Origin: Pedosphaera sp.
GTDB taxonomy: Bacteria > Verrucomicrobiota > Verrucomicrobiia > Limisphaerales > DSYF01
Length of the DNA: 52,520 bases
Direction: 5' to 3'
NCBI GenBank assembly: GCA_017853715.1
Contig: JAFMIZ010000009.1
Span: 1 to 52,520, forward strand
The notes under the pieces: model-generated
What the model saw: the letters and a program-made list of their open reading frames with translations, nothing else
Told to the model about the DNA's origin: nothing
The model's database searches: none
In this document: positions 17,679-26,282 of the stretch, in pieces
Numbering within the stretch: the stretch's first letter is position 1
How the letters are laid out: the number at the start of each line of letters is the position of its first letter
Translations under genes and position numbers: made by a program

Positions 17679-19034
17679 TTAACCGCCAAAACCCGGATGA
17701 TTGAGTGCGTGGCCAATCCGCGCGAGCGTGCGGTCTTTGCCCAGCACTTGCATCAGATGATACAGGCTCGGGCCAATTGGTTTGCCGGTGCACGCCATCC
17801 GCGTGGGGTGCACCAACACCCCCGCCTTCACGCCCAGTTCCTTTGCGGTGGCCTTGAGCGTGGCCTCAATGTCACTGCTCTTGAACGTGGCCAATTGCTC
17901 CAACGCATCACGCAGTTTGGCCAACCCCGCGGTGTTGGCTGGAACGAAGTCGCGCTCGACCGCTTCAGGTGCGAAAACGATCTCGTCTTTGAAGTAAAAA
18001 TCACACCAGCCCGGCAGCTCGGAAAACGTCTTTGGCTTCTCCTTCACGGTATCCAAAGCGGCGCGCACGTATTCGACAGGGAACGTGTTCGTGTTAATGC
18101 CAGCCTTACCCAAGGCATGAACCGCCAACTCGTAGTAACGGTCGTTCGGCATGGAACGGATGTATTCCCAGTTCACCCATTGCAGCTTGGTCATGTCGAA
18201 CTTCGCGCTCGACCGCAATACGCCGGGGAGATCGAAGCGCTCAATGATTTCCGCGAGCGGCATGATCTCGCGATTGTCTTTGGGCGACCATCCGAGCAAG
18301 CAGAGATAATTCAGCACGGCCTCAGGCGCGAAGCCCTCTTCCATGTAAACCGAGATGATTGCGCCTTGGTCGCGCTTGCTCATCTTGGAGCCGTCAGGGT
18401 TCAAGATCAGGGGAATGTGCGCATACCTAGGCGGCTCGACGCCGAACGCCCTGAAGAGGGCAATGTGCTTGGCCGTGTTCGTCAAATGATCTTCGCCCCG
18501 GATGACATGCGTGATGCCCATGTCCAAGTCGTCCACCACGTTCACGAGATGAAACACCGGTTCGCCGTCGGAACGCACGATGACGAAATCAGGATCCAGT
18601 TCCTCACGATCGGTCAACGGACGCACGATGTCCCCGCACACCATGTCGGGGATGGTGATCGGTTCGCGCTGCATCTTGAAACGGATGGCTCCCTCCTTTT
18701 CGTAAGCCAGCCCGCGCGACAATAGGGCCTCAACCCGCTGACGATAGGAATCTTTGCGTTGCGATTGGAAATAAGGACCGCACGGGCCACGGCTCGCGCC
18801 CGTGGCGTCGCTCGTCACTGGGCCTTCATCCCAGTCCAACCCGAGCCAGCGCAGGCCCTCCAGGATGATGTCCACCGCTGCCTGCGTATTGCGGGCCACG
18901 TCCGTATCCTCGATGCGCAGCACGAACGTGCCACCGTGATGGCGGGCGAACAGCCAGTTGAACAACGCGGTGCGTGCTCCACCGATGTGGAGAAATCCGG
19001 TTGGACTGGGGGCAAATCGAACTCTTGGCTTCAT
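17679..19034 (-). CDS. gltX: Glutamate--tRNA ligase
   Basis: A class I aminoacyl-tRNA synthetase charging tRNA-Glu. The HIGH-type motif is in RFAPSPTGFLHIGGARTALF, GluRS-typical segments follow (LRIEDTDVARN; VVDDLDMGITHVIRGEDHL) and the KMSKS-type loop is SKMSKRDQGAIISV. Length 451 from ATG 19034 is slightly shorter than the usual 460-490. The frame is open to 19160, but that extension is low-complexity and reaches into panE. Whether it also charges tRNA-Gln (non-discriminating) cannot be told here, and no gatCAB genes are in the window. Next downstream is pgsA. Confidence 0.96.
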   Translation of the reverse strand: MKPRVRFAPSPTGFLHIGGARTALFNWLFARHHGGTFVLRIEDTDVARNTQAAVDIILEGLRWLGLDWDEGPVTSDATGASRGPCGPYFQSQRKDSYRQRVEALLSRGLAYEKEGAIRFKMQREPITIPDMVCGDIVRPLTDREELDPDFVIVRSDGEPVFHLVNVVDDLDMGITHVIRGEDHLTNTAKHIALFRAFGVEPPRYAHIPLILNPDGSKMSKRDQGAIISVYMEEGFAPEAVLNYLCLLGWSPKDNREIMPLAEIIERFDLPGVLRSSAKFDMTKLQWVNWEYIRSMPNDRYYELAVHALGKAGINTNTFPVEYVRAALDTVKEKPKTFSELPGWCDFYFKDEIVFAPEAVERDFVPANTAGLAKLRDALEQLATFKSSDIEATLKATAKELGVKAGVLVHPTRMACTGKPIGPSLYHLMQVLGKDRTLARIGHALNHPGFGG

Positions 19035-19081
19035 TATCTGTGTTCCGGTTGTGAATGGCCGATATACTTCACAATAGAACC

Positions 19082-20089
19082 TCAACGGCCCGGCGGCAAG
19101 GTTGGGGCAAGGCGCCCTGCCGCTTGCCGCCGCCGGTTGAGCTCTGAAAGCACGGCGCAAAGGTTTTCGAGCAAGGGAGTTTTGGCGCCCGCCGCACGCG
19201 CTTTGCGCAGCGGCGCGAGGAAGATGCTGTCCAGTTCGAGGGGCTGTCCACGTTCGTAGTCAACCAGTGTGGAGGCGCGGTAAGCTCCAAGCTTGCGTGT
19301 TCGTTCAATCATTTTGCCAGCGGTGGCTTCGGGGATGGCATATCCCAGCAGTGCCGCAGTGTGAATGATCTCCTGCATCAAGCCCCGCACCAATGATTCC
19401 CAGCGCGCGTCACCCAGCAGCTCGTCCGTGGCGAGACAATCGCGTCTCCAAACCGCAGCGTCAACCTCACCGCGGATCATTGAATTCAGCCCGACCACAC
19501 CCGCCACGCCGAGCCCGTTGAAGGGCACATTCCAGATGAGCTTTTCCCAGCGCGTCTTTTCAAGATCATCACAGACGCTGCATTTGATGCCGGCGGCGGA
19601 AAACAGTTCCGCCAGTCGTTGCGCAGACCCTCCCGGCGGGCGCCCGAACCCTCCCAACACCACATAACCTTCGCCTGTGTGCAGCACATAGCCGGGGGAC
19701 AGCCGGTTCAAGCAAACGAAGCAGAGGCCGCCAAAGATTTGATTCCCGGGAAACAGATGCGCCAACGCCGCCTCGTTGCCCAAGCCATTCTGCAACGTCA
19801 GCAAAAGCGTTTGCGGCCCAACCAGCGGAGGGAGCAGATCCGCGAACGAATCATTGGCCGTGGTCTTCAGCCCGATGACAACCACATCGCAACGGTCAAT
19901 CGCTTCAGGAGTGTTGGCAGCGTGGGGACGGGCGGTGAAGTTGCCCAACTGACTTTCAATCCGCACCCCCTGTTCAAGCACCACCCCGTAGTCACTACGC
20001 AGGAGAAAATGAACTTCGTGGCCGGACTGCCACAGTTTGGCACCGTAAAAACTGCCGAGGGCGCCGCAACCTACCACTCCAATCTTCAT
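19082..20089 (-). CDS. panE: 2-dehydropantoate 2-reductase
   Basis: PanE/ApbA reduces ketopantoate to pantoate with NADPH in the pantothenate (CoA) pathway. The 335 residues begin with a Rossmann fold (MKIGVVGCGALGSFYGAKL), the family's GxGAxG. The catalytic lysine region is VVIGLKTTAND, and the C-terminal domain motif KLIWNVPFNGLGVAG carries the substrate-binding Asn. A late segment, YERGQPLELDSIF, matches the family end. It lies upstream of gltX on the same strand, 48 nt from the gltX start. Specificity for ketopantoate rather than another 2-keto acid is the family default, not proven. Confidence 0.88.
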   Translation of the reverse strand: MKIGVVGCGALGSFYGAKLWQSGHEVHFLLRSDYGVVLEQGVRIESQLGNFTARPHAANTPEAIDRCDVVVIGLKTTANDSFADLLPPLVGPQTLLLTLQNGLGNEAALAHLFPGNQIFGGLCFVCLNRLSPGYVLHTGEGYVVLGGFGRPPGGSAQRLAELFSAAGIKCSVCDDLEKTRWEKLIWNVPFNGLGVAGVVGLNSMIRGEVDAAVWRRDCLATDELLGDARWESLVRGLMQEIIHTAALLGYAIPEATAGKMIERTRKLGAYRASTLVDYERGQPLELDSIFLAPLRKARAAGAKTPLLENLCAVLSELNRRRQAAGRLAPTLPPGR

Positions 20090-20112
20090 GGACTGAGTTT
20101 ATGATTGAGTTG

Positions 20113-20150
20113 GAGAAAGAAAAAGGGCGCTCTGAAGGATCAGAGCGCCC
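20113..20150 (-). terminator. Rho-independent terminator of the HU-like gene
   Basis: On the minus strand an 11-bp perfect stem (GGGCGCTCTGA / TCAGAGCGCCC) with a 4-nt loop is followed by TTTTTCTTTC. It lies 19 nt past the stop of the HU-like gene and is a textbook intrinsic terminator. Confidence 0.9.
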
Positions 20151-20168
20151 GTGAAAAGACCGCCAGAA

Positions 20169-20456
20169 TTACTTGGCGCCGAGAACGGCATCCTTGCAAG
20201 CCTTGGCGACGCGGAACTTCACGACGCGCTTGGCCGGGATCTGGATGGTTTCGCCGGTGGCGGGATTGCGGCCCTGACGAGCCTTGCGGTTCACGAGCAC
20301 GAGCTTGCCGAGGCCGGGAAGCGTGAAGGTGTTCTTGGCATTCTTATAAGCGAGCGCGGCGAGTTCGTCGAGGAACTGCGCGGCTTGCTTCTTGGAGATC
20401 TCAACCTTCTCAGCGAGGGTTGCTGCGATTTGTGACTTGGTAAGTGCTTTAGCCAT
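20169..20456 (-). CDS. HU/IHF family DNA-binding protein
   Basis: A 95-residue nucleoid protein. The family signature GRNPATGETIQIPAKRVVKF, the DNA-wrapping beta arm, is complete, and the N-terminal helices (LTKSQIAATLAEKVEISKKQ) are typical of HU. As a dimer it should bend and bind DNA without strong sequence specificity. An AGGA sequence 4 nt before the ATG acts as ribosome binding site, a TATAAT box lies about 90 nt upstream, and a strong terminator follows, so it is a single-gene transcript. HU versus IHF subunit cannot be separated with certainty. Confidence 0.95.
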   Translation of the reverse strand: MAKALTKSQIAATLAEKVEISKKQAAQFLDELAALAYKNAKNTFTLPGLGKLVLVNRKARQGRNPATGETIQIPAKRVVKFRVAKACKDAVLGAK

Positions 20457-20542
20457 ATCCTGTGTGTTTTGGGTTTTCGTTGTATTAAAGTCGTTTGACT
20501 CGCGATGAGTTAATGCCCGCAGAGAAATCGCCGCAAGCGAAA

Positions 20543-20548
20543 ATTATA
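20543..20548 (-). promoter_or_regulatory. Putative -10 box for the HU-like gene
   Basis: On the minus strand a perfect TATAAT lies in an AT-rich stretch (20543-20575) in otherwise GC-rich sequence, about 87 nt before the HU start. No good TTGACA-type -35 is seen 16-18 nt upstream (TGGTAA at 17 nt). The AT-rich block may act as an UP-like element, and the leader would be about 80 nt. Confidence 0.45.
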
Positions 20549-20628
20549 GGTTTTTTCTAGAAAATTTACCAGTTTCACCCCACCGCAACGGCTTGACTTG
20601 GCCGCCTCGTTGAAGAAGATGACCCTTG

Positions 20629-21627
20629 ATGCCGTTGTTTTCCATTCAAAACGAATTCCGCTACGAGATCGTCCGCAAACTTTTTGAGGGCGGCATGGGG
20701 GTCATTTACGAGGCCGAGCAACTCGGAGCCCGGGAGTTCGTGAAACGTACCGCCATCAAGGTCATCCGCTCCAACTTTGCGAGCCAGAAGCAGTTCATTG
20801 ATAACTTCATTGGCGAGGCCAAGCTGGTCGCGGACTTGATCCACACCAACATCGTCCAGACCTACCATCTCGGTGAGACCAATGGGGTTTACTTCATCGC
20901 GATGGAATTGATCCGGGGCGTCAACCTGGAGCAATTTGCCCAGCAACTCGGCGACAAGAAACGTCAACTCCCGAAGGAATTGGCCGTTTTCATCGTGAGC
21001 CGTGTATGCCGCGGGCTGGCCTACGCCCATGCGAAGGCCGACAAAGATGGGCGCCCGTTGGGCCTCGTCCACCGGGATGTGAGTTTCAAAAACATCATGA
21101 TCGCCTTCGAGGGGGACGTTAAGTTGACGGACTTTGGAATCGCCAAGGCCAAGGGGTTTTTGATCGACCAAGAAGGTGAAGTTGTCGCTGGCAAGCCTGA
21201 CTACATGAGCCCCGAGCAAGCCGACTTCAAGATTACCGACAAACGTTCGGACCTCTTCTCAGCTGGCGTTGTACTCGGACATCTGTTGCTGGGCCACAAC
21301 ATTTTCAAAGGCGACACAGCCGAGGAGTCCCGCGGTCGGGTCATGAATGCAGCCATCCCGGACTTTCGCATGCTGGACAGCCGGATTGATGACAAGCTGA
21401 ACGAAATCCTCCAGAGGGCCCTCGCGCGCAACTTGGATGACCGTTACGCCAGTGCGGATGAAATGCTCTACGCTTTGGAACATTACATTTACCACTCCGG
21501 CTACGGTCCAACCAACGAGACCCTGGGCAAATTCATCCGTGATTTATTCGGTCAGAATGTGCCCAGCCAGGTGAAGCCCAGCGATGGCACGACGCTGCTG
21601 GAGAACACGGTCCGCATCAAGAAGTGA
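20629..21627 (+). CDS. Hanks-type serine/threonine protein kinase
   Basis: A 332-residue cytosolic Ser/Thr kinase with a complete catalytic core: Gly loop LFEGGMGVIYEAE, ATP-anchoring Lys in TAIKVI, the alpha-C Glu in GEAKLVADL, catalytic loop LVHRDVSFKNIM, metal-binding LTDFGIAKAK and the PDYMSPEQ activation-segment end. No transmembrane or PASTA/sensor domain follows; the C-terminal 60 residues after the kinase lobe are short and unremarkable. Start ATG 20629 (TTG 20626 also in frame). Its stop overlaps the next gene's ATG by one base (TGATG), so kinase and hydrolase are probably co-translated. An FHA protein at 36 kb is a possible phospho-Thr reader, but this is only a guess. Confidence 0.93.
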   Translation: MPLFSIQNEFRYEIVRKLFEGGMGVIYEAEQLGAREFVKRTAIKVIRSNFASQKQFIDNFIGEAKLVADLIHTNIVQTYHLGETNGVYFIAMELIRGVNLEQFAQQLGDKKRQLPKELAVFIVSRVCRGLAYAHAKADKDGRPLGLVHRDVSFKNIMIAFEGDVKLTDFGIAKAKGFLIDQEGEVVAGKPDYMSPEQADFKITDKRSDLFSAGVVLGHLLLGHNIFKGDTAEESRGRVMNAAIPDFRMLDSRIDDKLNEILQRALARNLDDRYASADEMLYALEHYIYHSGYGPTNETLGKFIRDLFGQNVPSQVKPSDGTTLLENTVRIKK

Positions 21628-22532
21628 TGCCGATGAAAAAAATCGCCTCGTCCACAGTTCGCGTTGGACTCGTTCAGACTGCTTGCTTAGCAGACCCCAA
21701 AAAGAATCTCGCCCTCACGCTAAACCGTGTTGAGCAAGCTGCCAAGCAAGGCGCCAAGATCATTTGCACCCAGGAACTCTTCCGAAGCCAGTATTTTTGC
21801 CAGAGTGAAGACCACGAACATTTCAGGCTGGCCGAATCGATTCCCGGACCGAGCACGGATGCCTTCTGCAAAATCGCCAAGAAGCACAAAGCGGTGATTA
21901 TCGCCTCATTGTTCGAGCGTCGCGCGGCCGGCCTTTACCACAACACGGCGGCCATCATTGATGCAGATGGTTCGTTGATGGGAATCTACCGCAAGATGCA
22001 CATTCCGGACGACCCGCTTTACTACGAGAAATTTTATTTCACGCCAGGCGACCTCGGATTCAAAGCCTGGCAGACCCGCTACGCCAAGATCGGTGTGCTC
22101 ATCTGCTGGGACCAGTGGTATCCCGAGGGCGCCCGGCTTACGGCCATGCAAGGTGCCGAGATTTTATTCTACCCCACTGCCATCGGCTGGCATCCGGGCG
22201 AGAAAGCCAAATACGGAGCCCGCCAGCACGGTGCATGGGAAACCGTTCAGCGCGCGCATGCCGTGGCCAACGGCTGTTACGTATGCGTGCCGAATCGTAT
22301 CGGGCTGGAGCAGATCAAGGGTGTGGGCGGCGACGGCATCGAGTTCTGGGGGCAGAGTTTCGTCGCGGGCACCTCGGGCGAAATCCTGTGCAAAGCCAGC
22401 GCAGACAAAGAGGAGATTCTCATTCAGGACTTGGACCTCTCGAACGTGGACACCACCCGCACGCACTGGCCGTTCCTCCGCGACCGACGCATCGACGCCT
22501 ACGGCAACCTGACGAAGCGATTCGTTGACTAA
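21627..22532 (+). CDS. Carbon-nitrogen hydrolase, likely N-carbamoylputrescine amidase
   Basis: A nitrilase-superfamily enzyme of 301 residues. The Glu-Lys-Cys triad is visible in CTQELFRSQYFCQ (Glu), YRKMHIPDDPLYYEKF (Lys) and LICWDQWYPEGAR (Cys). The segments ELFRSQYFCQ and HIPDDPLYYEKFYF are typical of N-carbamoylputrescine amidase (AguB), which makes putrescine from N-carbamoylputrescine, releasing CO2 and ammonia. No agmatine deiminase gene is in this window, so the pathway is not confirmed here. The start ATG 21627 overlaps the kinase stop, and ATG 21633 (MKKIASSTVRVGL) is equally possible. The 3' end overlaps the next gene by 8 nt. Confidence 0.88.
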   Translation: MPMKKIASSTVRVGLVQTACLADPKKNLALTLNRVEQAAKQGAKIICTQELFRSQYFCQSEDHEHFRLAESIPGPSTDAFCKIAKKHKAVIIASLFERRAAGLYHNTAAIIDADGSLMGIYRKMHIPDDPLYYEKFYFTPGDLGFKAWQTRYAKIGVLICWDQWYPEGARLTAMQGAEILFYPTAIGWHPGEKAKYGARQHGAWETVQRAHAVANGCYVCVPNRIGLEQIKGVGGDGIEFWGQSFVAGTSGEILCKASADKEEILIQDLDLSNVDTTRTHWPFLRDRRIDAYGNLTKRFVD

Positions 22533-23388
22533 GTCACACCACCAACCCGTCATTTGGATCACAGGCGCGGGCGGCCTGATTGGACATTACCTGCTAAACT
22601 CTCCTGCCGCGCCACGCCACGCAAGCATTGTCGGGCTAACGCGACCAAAGTTGGACCTACTCGATGCGGCAGCGGTAGCGAAACGTTTTTGCCAAGACTC
22701 TCCCACGCTCATCATTCATTGCGCTGCCATCAGCACAGCAGCTGGCTGCGCGAAGGAACCCGACCTAGCCCGGCGCATGAACGTAGAAGTCACGCGGCAA
22801 CTGGCTGACCTAAGTTCAAGAATTCGACTGGTCTTTTTGTCCACCGACCTGGTATTCGACGGGCGCAAAGGCAACTACGTCGAGTCCGACGCGGTGAATC
22901 CGCTTAACCTCTACGCCGAAACCAAAGTCGAGGCGGAAAAAATCGTCTTCGGCAATCCTAACCATTGCATAGTTCGCACCACGCTGAATGCGGGAAAGTC
23001 TCCGACCGGCGACCGCTCTTTCGCCGAGCACATGCGCACCGCGTGGCAACGCGGCGAGACGCTCAAGTTGTTCACGGACGAATTTCGCAGCCCCATCGGA
23101 GCTGATGTCACGGCACTAGCGGTTTGGGAATTAGCTCAATGCGGCCTGAGCGGCATTTTTCACGTGGCTGGAGCCGAACGACTGAACCGCCTTCAGATTG
23201 GACAATTATTTGCCGCCCGCTGGAGCAATCTTCGCTGCGGTATGAACTTTGCCTCCTTGCGCGATTTCCCAGGCCCACTCCGCGCCGCCGATTGCAGTCT
23301 AAACTGCCAAAAAGCCCAATCCGCGCTCACGTTTTCCCTGCCCCGCTTCAGCGATTGGCTGCGTGAATCAAGGGAACTCCCACTGTGA
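22525..23388 (+). CDS. RmlD-like NAD(P)-dependent sugar-nucleotide reductase (SDR family)
   Basis: A 287-residue extended short-chain dehydrogenase. It has the glycine loop WITGAGGLIGHYLL, the HCAAISTAAGC segment, STDLVFDG and the catalytic YAETK (YxxxK). The closest pattern is dTDP-4-dehydrorhamnose reductase (RmlD) or the related MAT2B-type family. With no rmlA/B/C neighbours, a role in rhamnose synthesis is unproven. The likely start is TTG 22525, inside the previous gene's last codons (8-nt overlap), suggesting a coupled kinase-hydrolase-reductase unit. Confidence 0.8.
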   Translation: MTKSHHQPVIWITGAGGLIGHYLLNSPAAPRHASIVGLTRPKLDLLDAAAVAKRFCQDSPTLIIHCAAISTAAGCAKEPDLARRMNVEVTRQLADLSSRIRLVFLSTDLVFDGRKGNYVESDAVNPLNLYAETKVEAEKIVFGNPNHCIVRTTLNAGKSPTGDRSFAEHMRTAWQRGETLKLFTDEFRSPIGADVTALAVWELAQCGLSGIFHVAGAERLNRLQIGQLFAARWSNLRCGMNFASLRDFPGPLRAADCSLNCQKAQSALTFSLPRFSDWLRESRELPL

Positions 23389-23505
23389 TCATTCAGATCG
23401 CTGCCCGGCGAACTACCGATGCCACCGGGTATTCCGGGCTTCGCACATCTGACGGGTTTGCCCTTGCCCCCCGGAGAGGTCCGTTGATACGGTAGAAATA
23501 GCGCT

Positions 23506-24261
23506 ATGGCAGCCATTGGCCGGTTCCAGAGGGGCGAGGAAATCTTCCACGCAAAGGTGGTTGATGGTGAACTCTTCCGACTGTGCGGGGACGTTTTCGG
23601 CTCACCTACGTTTGACAAGAAGCCCACTCTTTGGAGAGGCGTTCGGACGCTCATTCCAATTGTGCCCACCAAGATTATAGCCGTGGGGATCAATTACGCC
23701 GACCACGCCCGCGAGATGGGGCGCGCATTGCCCAAGGAACCGCTCATCTGGTTCAAGGCACCCACGTCGCTTATCCCGGATGGCGCCAAGATTGAGGTGC
23801 CCTTCGCCAAGCACCGAAACGACTTCGAAGCCGAACTGGCCATCGTCATTGGCCGTAAGATTCGCAACGTCACACCCACCTCCGCTTCGCGCTATATTCT
23901 CGGCTACACCGCCGCTCAGGACATTACTGACCGCACCATCCAAGCCGTCGAAAGCCAGTGGGCCCGGGCCAAGTCCTTTGACACTTTCACGCCGCTTGGG
24001 CCTTATATCGAGACCAAGCTCGACCCGCATGACCTGACCATTCAACTGTTTCAGAACGGTCAACTGCGCCAAAATTCCAACACCGGGCAACTCATTTTCA
24101 ACTGCTTCCAGCTGGTCAGTTTTGTCTCTACCAACATCACCCTGCTCCCCGGCGACGTGATCCTCACCGGCACCCCGGGCGGCATTGGCCCCATCCAAAG
24201 CGGCGACCGCCTCGAAGTCCGCATCCAAGGACTTGCGCCGTTGGTCAATACCGTTAAGTAG
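23506..24261 (+). CDS. Fumarylacetoacetate hydrolase family protein
   Basis: A 251-residue FAH-superfamily enzyme, a group that hydrolyses or decarboxylates C-C bonds in 2-keto acid compounds such as fumarylpyruvate or acylpyruvates. The metal ligands are seen in DFEAELAIVIG (ExE) and in the following Asp of AAQDITDRT. Further family segments are AVGINYADHA near residue 65, FDTFTPLGPYI and LTGTPGGIGPIQSGD. The first 55 residues form the short N-terminal domain seen in YcgM-type members. Its own leader of 117 nt precedes it, and the exporter operon follows after 115 nt. Exact substrate unknown. Confidence 0.92.
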   Translation: MAAIGRFQRGEEIFHAKVVDGELFRLCGDVFGSPTFDKKPTLWRGVRTLIPIVPTKIIAVGINYADHAREMGRALPKEPLIWFKAPTSLIPDGAKIEVPFAKHRNDFEAELAIVIGRKIRNVTPTSASRYILGYTAAQDITDRTIQAVESQWARAKSFDTFTPLGPYIETKLDPHDLTIQLFQNGQLRQNSNTGQLIFNCFQLVSFVSTNITLLPGDVILTGTPGGIGPIQSGDRLEVRIQGLAPLVNTVK

Positions 24262-24339
24262 TCCCTTGCCTCACTCACTGCTGGCGGGATTTGATTGAAT
24301 TCCAAAGACCTGCCCTTCGTCTTTCCAGCTTGGTATTTG

Positions 24340-24368
24340 CACAGCGTAAGCCCAACCCCTACGCTGTG
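24340..24368 (+). promoter_or_regulatory. Inverted repeat directly before the exporter operon
   Basis: A perfect 9-bp inverted repeat (CACAGCGTA / TACGCTGTG) with an 11-nt spacer ends 8 nt before the macA-like ATG (24377). It could be an operator for a dimeric repressor or an RNA hairpin limiting ribosome access. No T-tract follows, so a terminator for the upstream gene is less likely. Confidence 0.45.
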
Positions 24369-24376
24369 ATGAGCAG

Positions 24377-25546
24377 ATGAACAAACTGATCACTTTTGTT
24401 GTAATTGTAGCTGTGGCGGGCACCTCTGTCTGGCTCTGGCTGGGCCAGAAAAAAGACAATAACAAGCCGGAGGGTTACACCCGCCAGACCACCGCGGTGG
24501 CCGAATCGCGCGACATCCGCTTTTCCATCAATGCGGCGGGTGAAATCGGCCCCGCCGATCAAGTCTCCGTCAGACCCGAGGTCAATGGCCGCATCCTTGA
24601 ACTTCCCGTGGACATCGGCGATACCGTGCGCAAGGGACAGTTGCTCTTTGCCCTCGACGACCGCGATCTTCAGATTGAAAAGGAGTCCCAACTCAAGGCC
24701 ATCGAGCGCGCCAAGCTCCAACTCGAACAGGCCGAACGGAATTATCTGCGCAGCCAATCCCTGTTCGAAGAGAAGCTGATCTCCAAGGAGCTCTTCGAGG
24801 ACACCGCCACCGCCTATGAGCTGGCGAAGAACTCGCTCGCCCAGTCCGAGAAAACTCTCGAACTCAACCAGGATCGACTGCGCAAAACCCGCATTGTTGC
24901 CCCGTTCGACTGCACCGTCCTCACTCGCCCTGTTTCCGTCGGGCAAGCGGTGTCCGGCTCTGGTGGTTTCAACAGCGGCACCGAGGTACTGACGATCGCC
25001 AACCTCAACGACATGGTCATCAACGCCCACATCAACCAAGCCGATGTCGCCCGACTGAAAGTGGACCAGCAGGTCGGCGTGCAGGTTGAGGCGGTGGCCG
25101 GGTTGAAGATGACCGGCAAAGTCGAACGAATCGCTCCCCAGGCCACCATCAAGAACAACATCAAAGGATTCGCCGTGCGCATCCTGCTCGCAAACGTGGG
25201 CAATCGGGTCCGCCCGGGCATGACGGCGAACATACAGATCCCAGTGGCCTCCGCCGACGGCGTCGTGGCCGTGCCGCTCGCGGCGGTCTTCACCGAGCGC
25301 GAACCGGGCAGCCAGCAATCAGAGCGGTTTGTTTACGTCATTAAAAGCGGCGAGTATGAGCGCCGCTCGGTGGAGATCGGCGTCTCCGATTATTTCTATG
25401 CGGAAGTCCAGAAGGGGTTGGCCCCCGGTGAGACCGTCGCCTTGGAGCAACCGCCCAAGGAGAAGATCATCGCACCGAAGTCCGGGACCGCCGGAAATGC
25501 CGGCGGCCCCCGCACAGCCTTGATTCAACCCACCGTCGCCATTTGA
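24377..25546 (+). CDS. MacA-like periplasmic adaptor (membrane fusion) protein
   Basis: A 389-residue HlyD/RND-type adaptor, anchored by one N-terminal membrane helix (LITFVVIVAVAGTSVWLWL). The lipoyl half-motif VRPEVNGRILELPVDIGDTV is followed by a coiled-coil hairpin (about residues 85-160, rich in Glu/Gln/Leu), then the second lipoyl half VAPFDCTVLTRPVSVGQAV and the beta-barrel and membrane-proximal domains. The protein would link the ABC exporter encoded next to an outer-membrane channel; no TolC-like gene is in the window. It starts the exporter operon, with 13 nt to the ATPase gene. Confidence 0.92.
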   Translation: MNKLITFVVIVAVAGTSVWLWLGQKKDNNKPEGYTRQTTAVAESRDIRFSINAAGEIGPADQVSVRPEVNGRILELPVDIGDTVRKGQLLFALDDRDLQIEKESQLKAIERAKLQLEQAERNYLRSQSLFEEKLISKELFEDTATAYELAKNSLAQSEKTLELNQDRLRKTRIVAPFDCTVLTRPVSVGQAVSGSGGFNSGTEVLTIANLNDMVINAHINQADVARLKVDQQVGVQVEAVAGLKMTGKVERIAPQATIKNNIKGFAVRILLANVGNRVRPGMTANIQIPVASADGVVAVPLAAVFTEREPGSQQSERFVYVIKSGEYERRSVEIGVSDYFYAEVQKGLAPGETVALEQPPKEKIIAPKSGTAGNAGGPRTALIQPTVAI

Positions 25547-25559
25547 TCCGCCGCTGCGC

Positions 25560-26282
25560 ATGGCCCTGGTCGAAATTCGCAACGTCAGCAAGATATACCA
25601 CCTCGGTGGCGAGGAGATTCGCGCGCTGGATGACGTCTCCGTTGATATTGATGGTGGTGAATTCATCTCCATCATCGGTCCATCCGGCAGCGGCAAGTCC
25701 ACGCTGATGCAGATCGCCGGCTGCCTCGACACGCCGACTCGCGGCACGATCAAACTCGACGGCGCCATGATTCAAGACGCTTCACCGCGTCAGCTCGCCG
25801 CCATCCGCAACCGCAAGATCGGTTTCGTATTCCAGTTCTTCAACCTGCTTCCCAAGTTGACGGTGCTGCAGAACGTGGAGCTCCCGATGGTATATGGGGG
25901 CGCCTCAAGCAGCGAACGTCGCGAACGCGCCATGCAAGCGCTCAAGCTGGTCAATCTGGACAACCGCACGAAGCACCGTCCTTCGCAGCTCTCCGGCGGC
26001 CAGCAGCAGCGCGTCGCCATCGCCCGCGCACTGGTCAATGATCCCAAGATCATCTTCGCCGACGAACCCACTGGCAATCTCGACTCGCACACCGGCGAAT
26101 TGATTCTTCAGTTGTTCCGGCAGTTGAGCCGGGAAGGCCGCACCATCATCCTGGTCACGCACGACCCAGAGATCGCCGCCATCACACCGCGCCGCATCGA
26201 GATCCGCGACGGCAAGATTGCCGACACCGTGGACGCCACCCTGGCGGGCCTTGACCGCTTTCCTCTTCAGCCGACGCCATGA
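25560..26282 (+). CDS. MacB/LolD-type ABC transporter ATPase
   Basis: A 240-residue ABC ATPase. Walker A is [16 protein letters not shown], the Q-loop is [20 protein letters not shown], the signature is [16 protein letters not shown], Walker B is [13 protein letters not shown], and the switch His is in ILVTHDPEI. The sequence type is that of MacB/LolD/FtsE (type VII ABC systems), where the ATPase drives a periplasmic mechanical movement. Unlike E. coli MacB, the ATPase is a separate polypeptide. Its stop overlaps the first permease start (ATGA). Confidence 0.95.
   Translation: MALVEIRNVSKIYHLGGEEIRALDDVSVDIDGGEFISIIGPSGSGKSTLMQIAGCLDTPTRGTIKLDGAMIQDASPRQLAAIRNRKIGFVFQFFNLLPKLTVLQNVELPMVYGGASSSERRERAMQALKLVNLDNRTKHRPSQLSGGQQQRVAIARALVNDPKIIFADEPTGNLDSHTGELILQLFRQLSREGRTIILVTHDPEIAAITPRRIEIRDGKIADTVDATLAGLDRFPLQPTP

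Noticed and set aside
17697-18725. A 342-codon plus-strand frame
   Set aside because: Antisense to gltX; no domain features.
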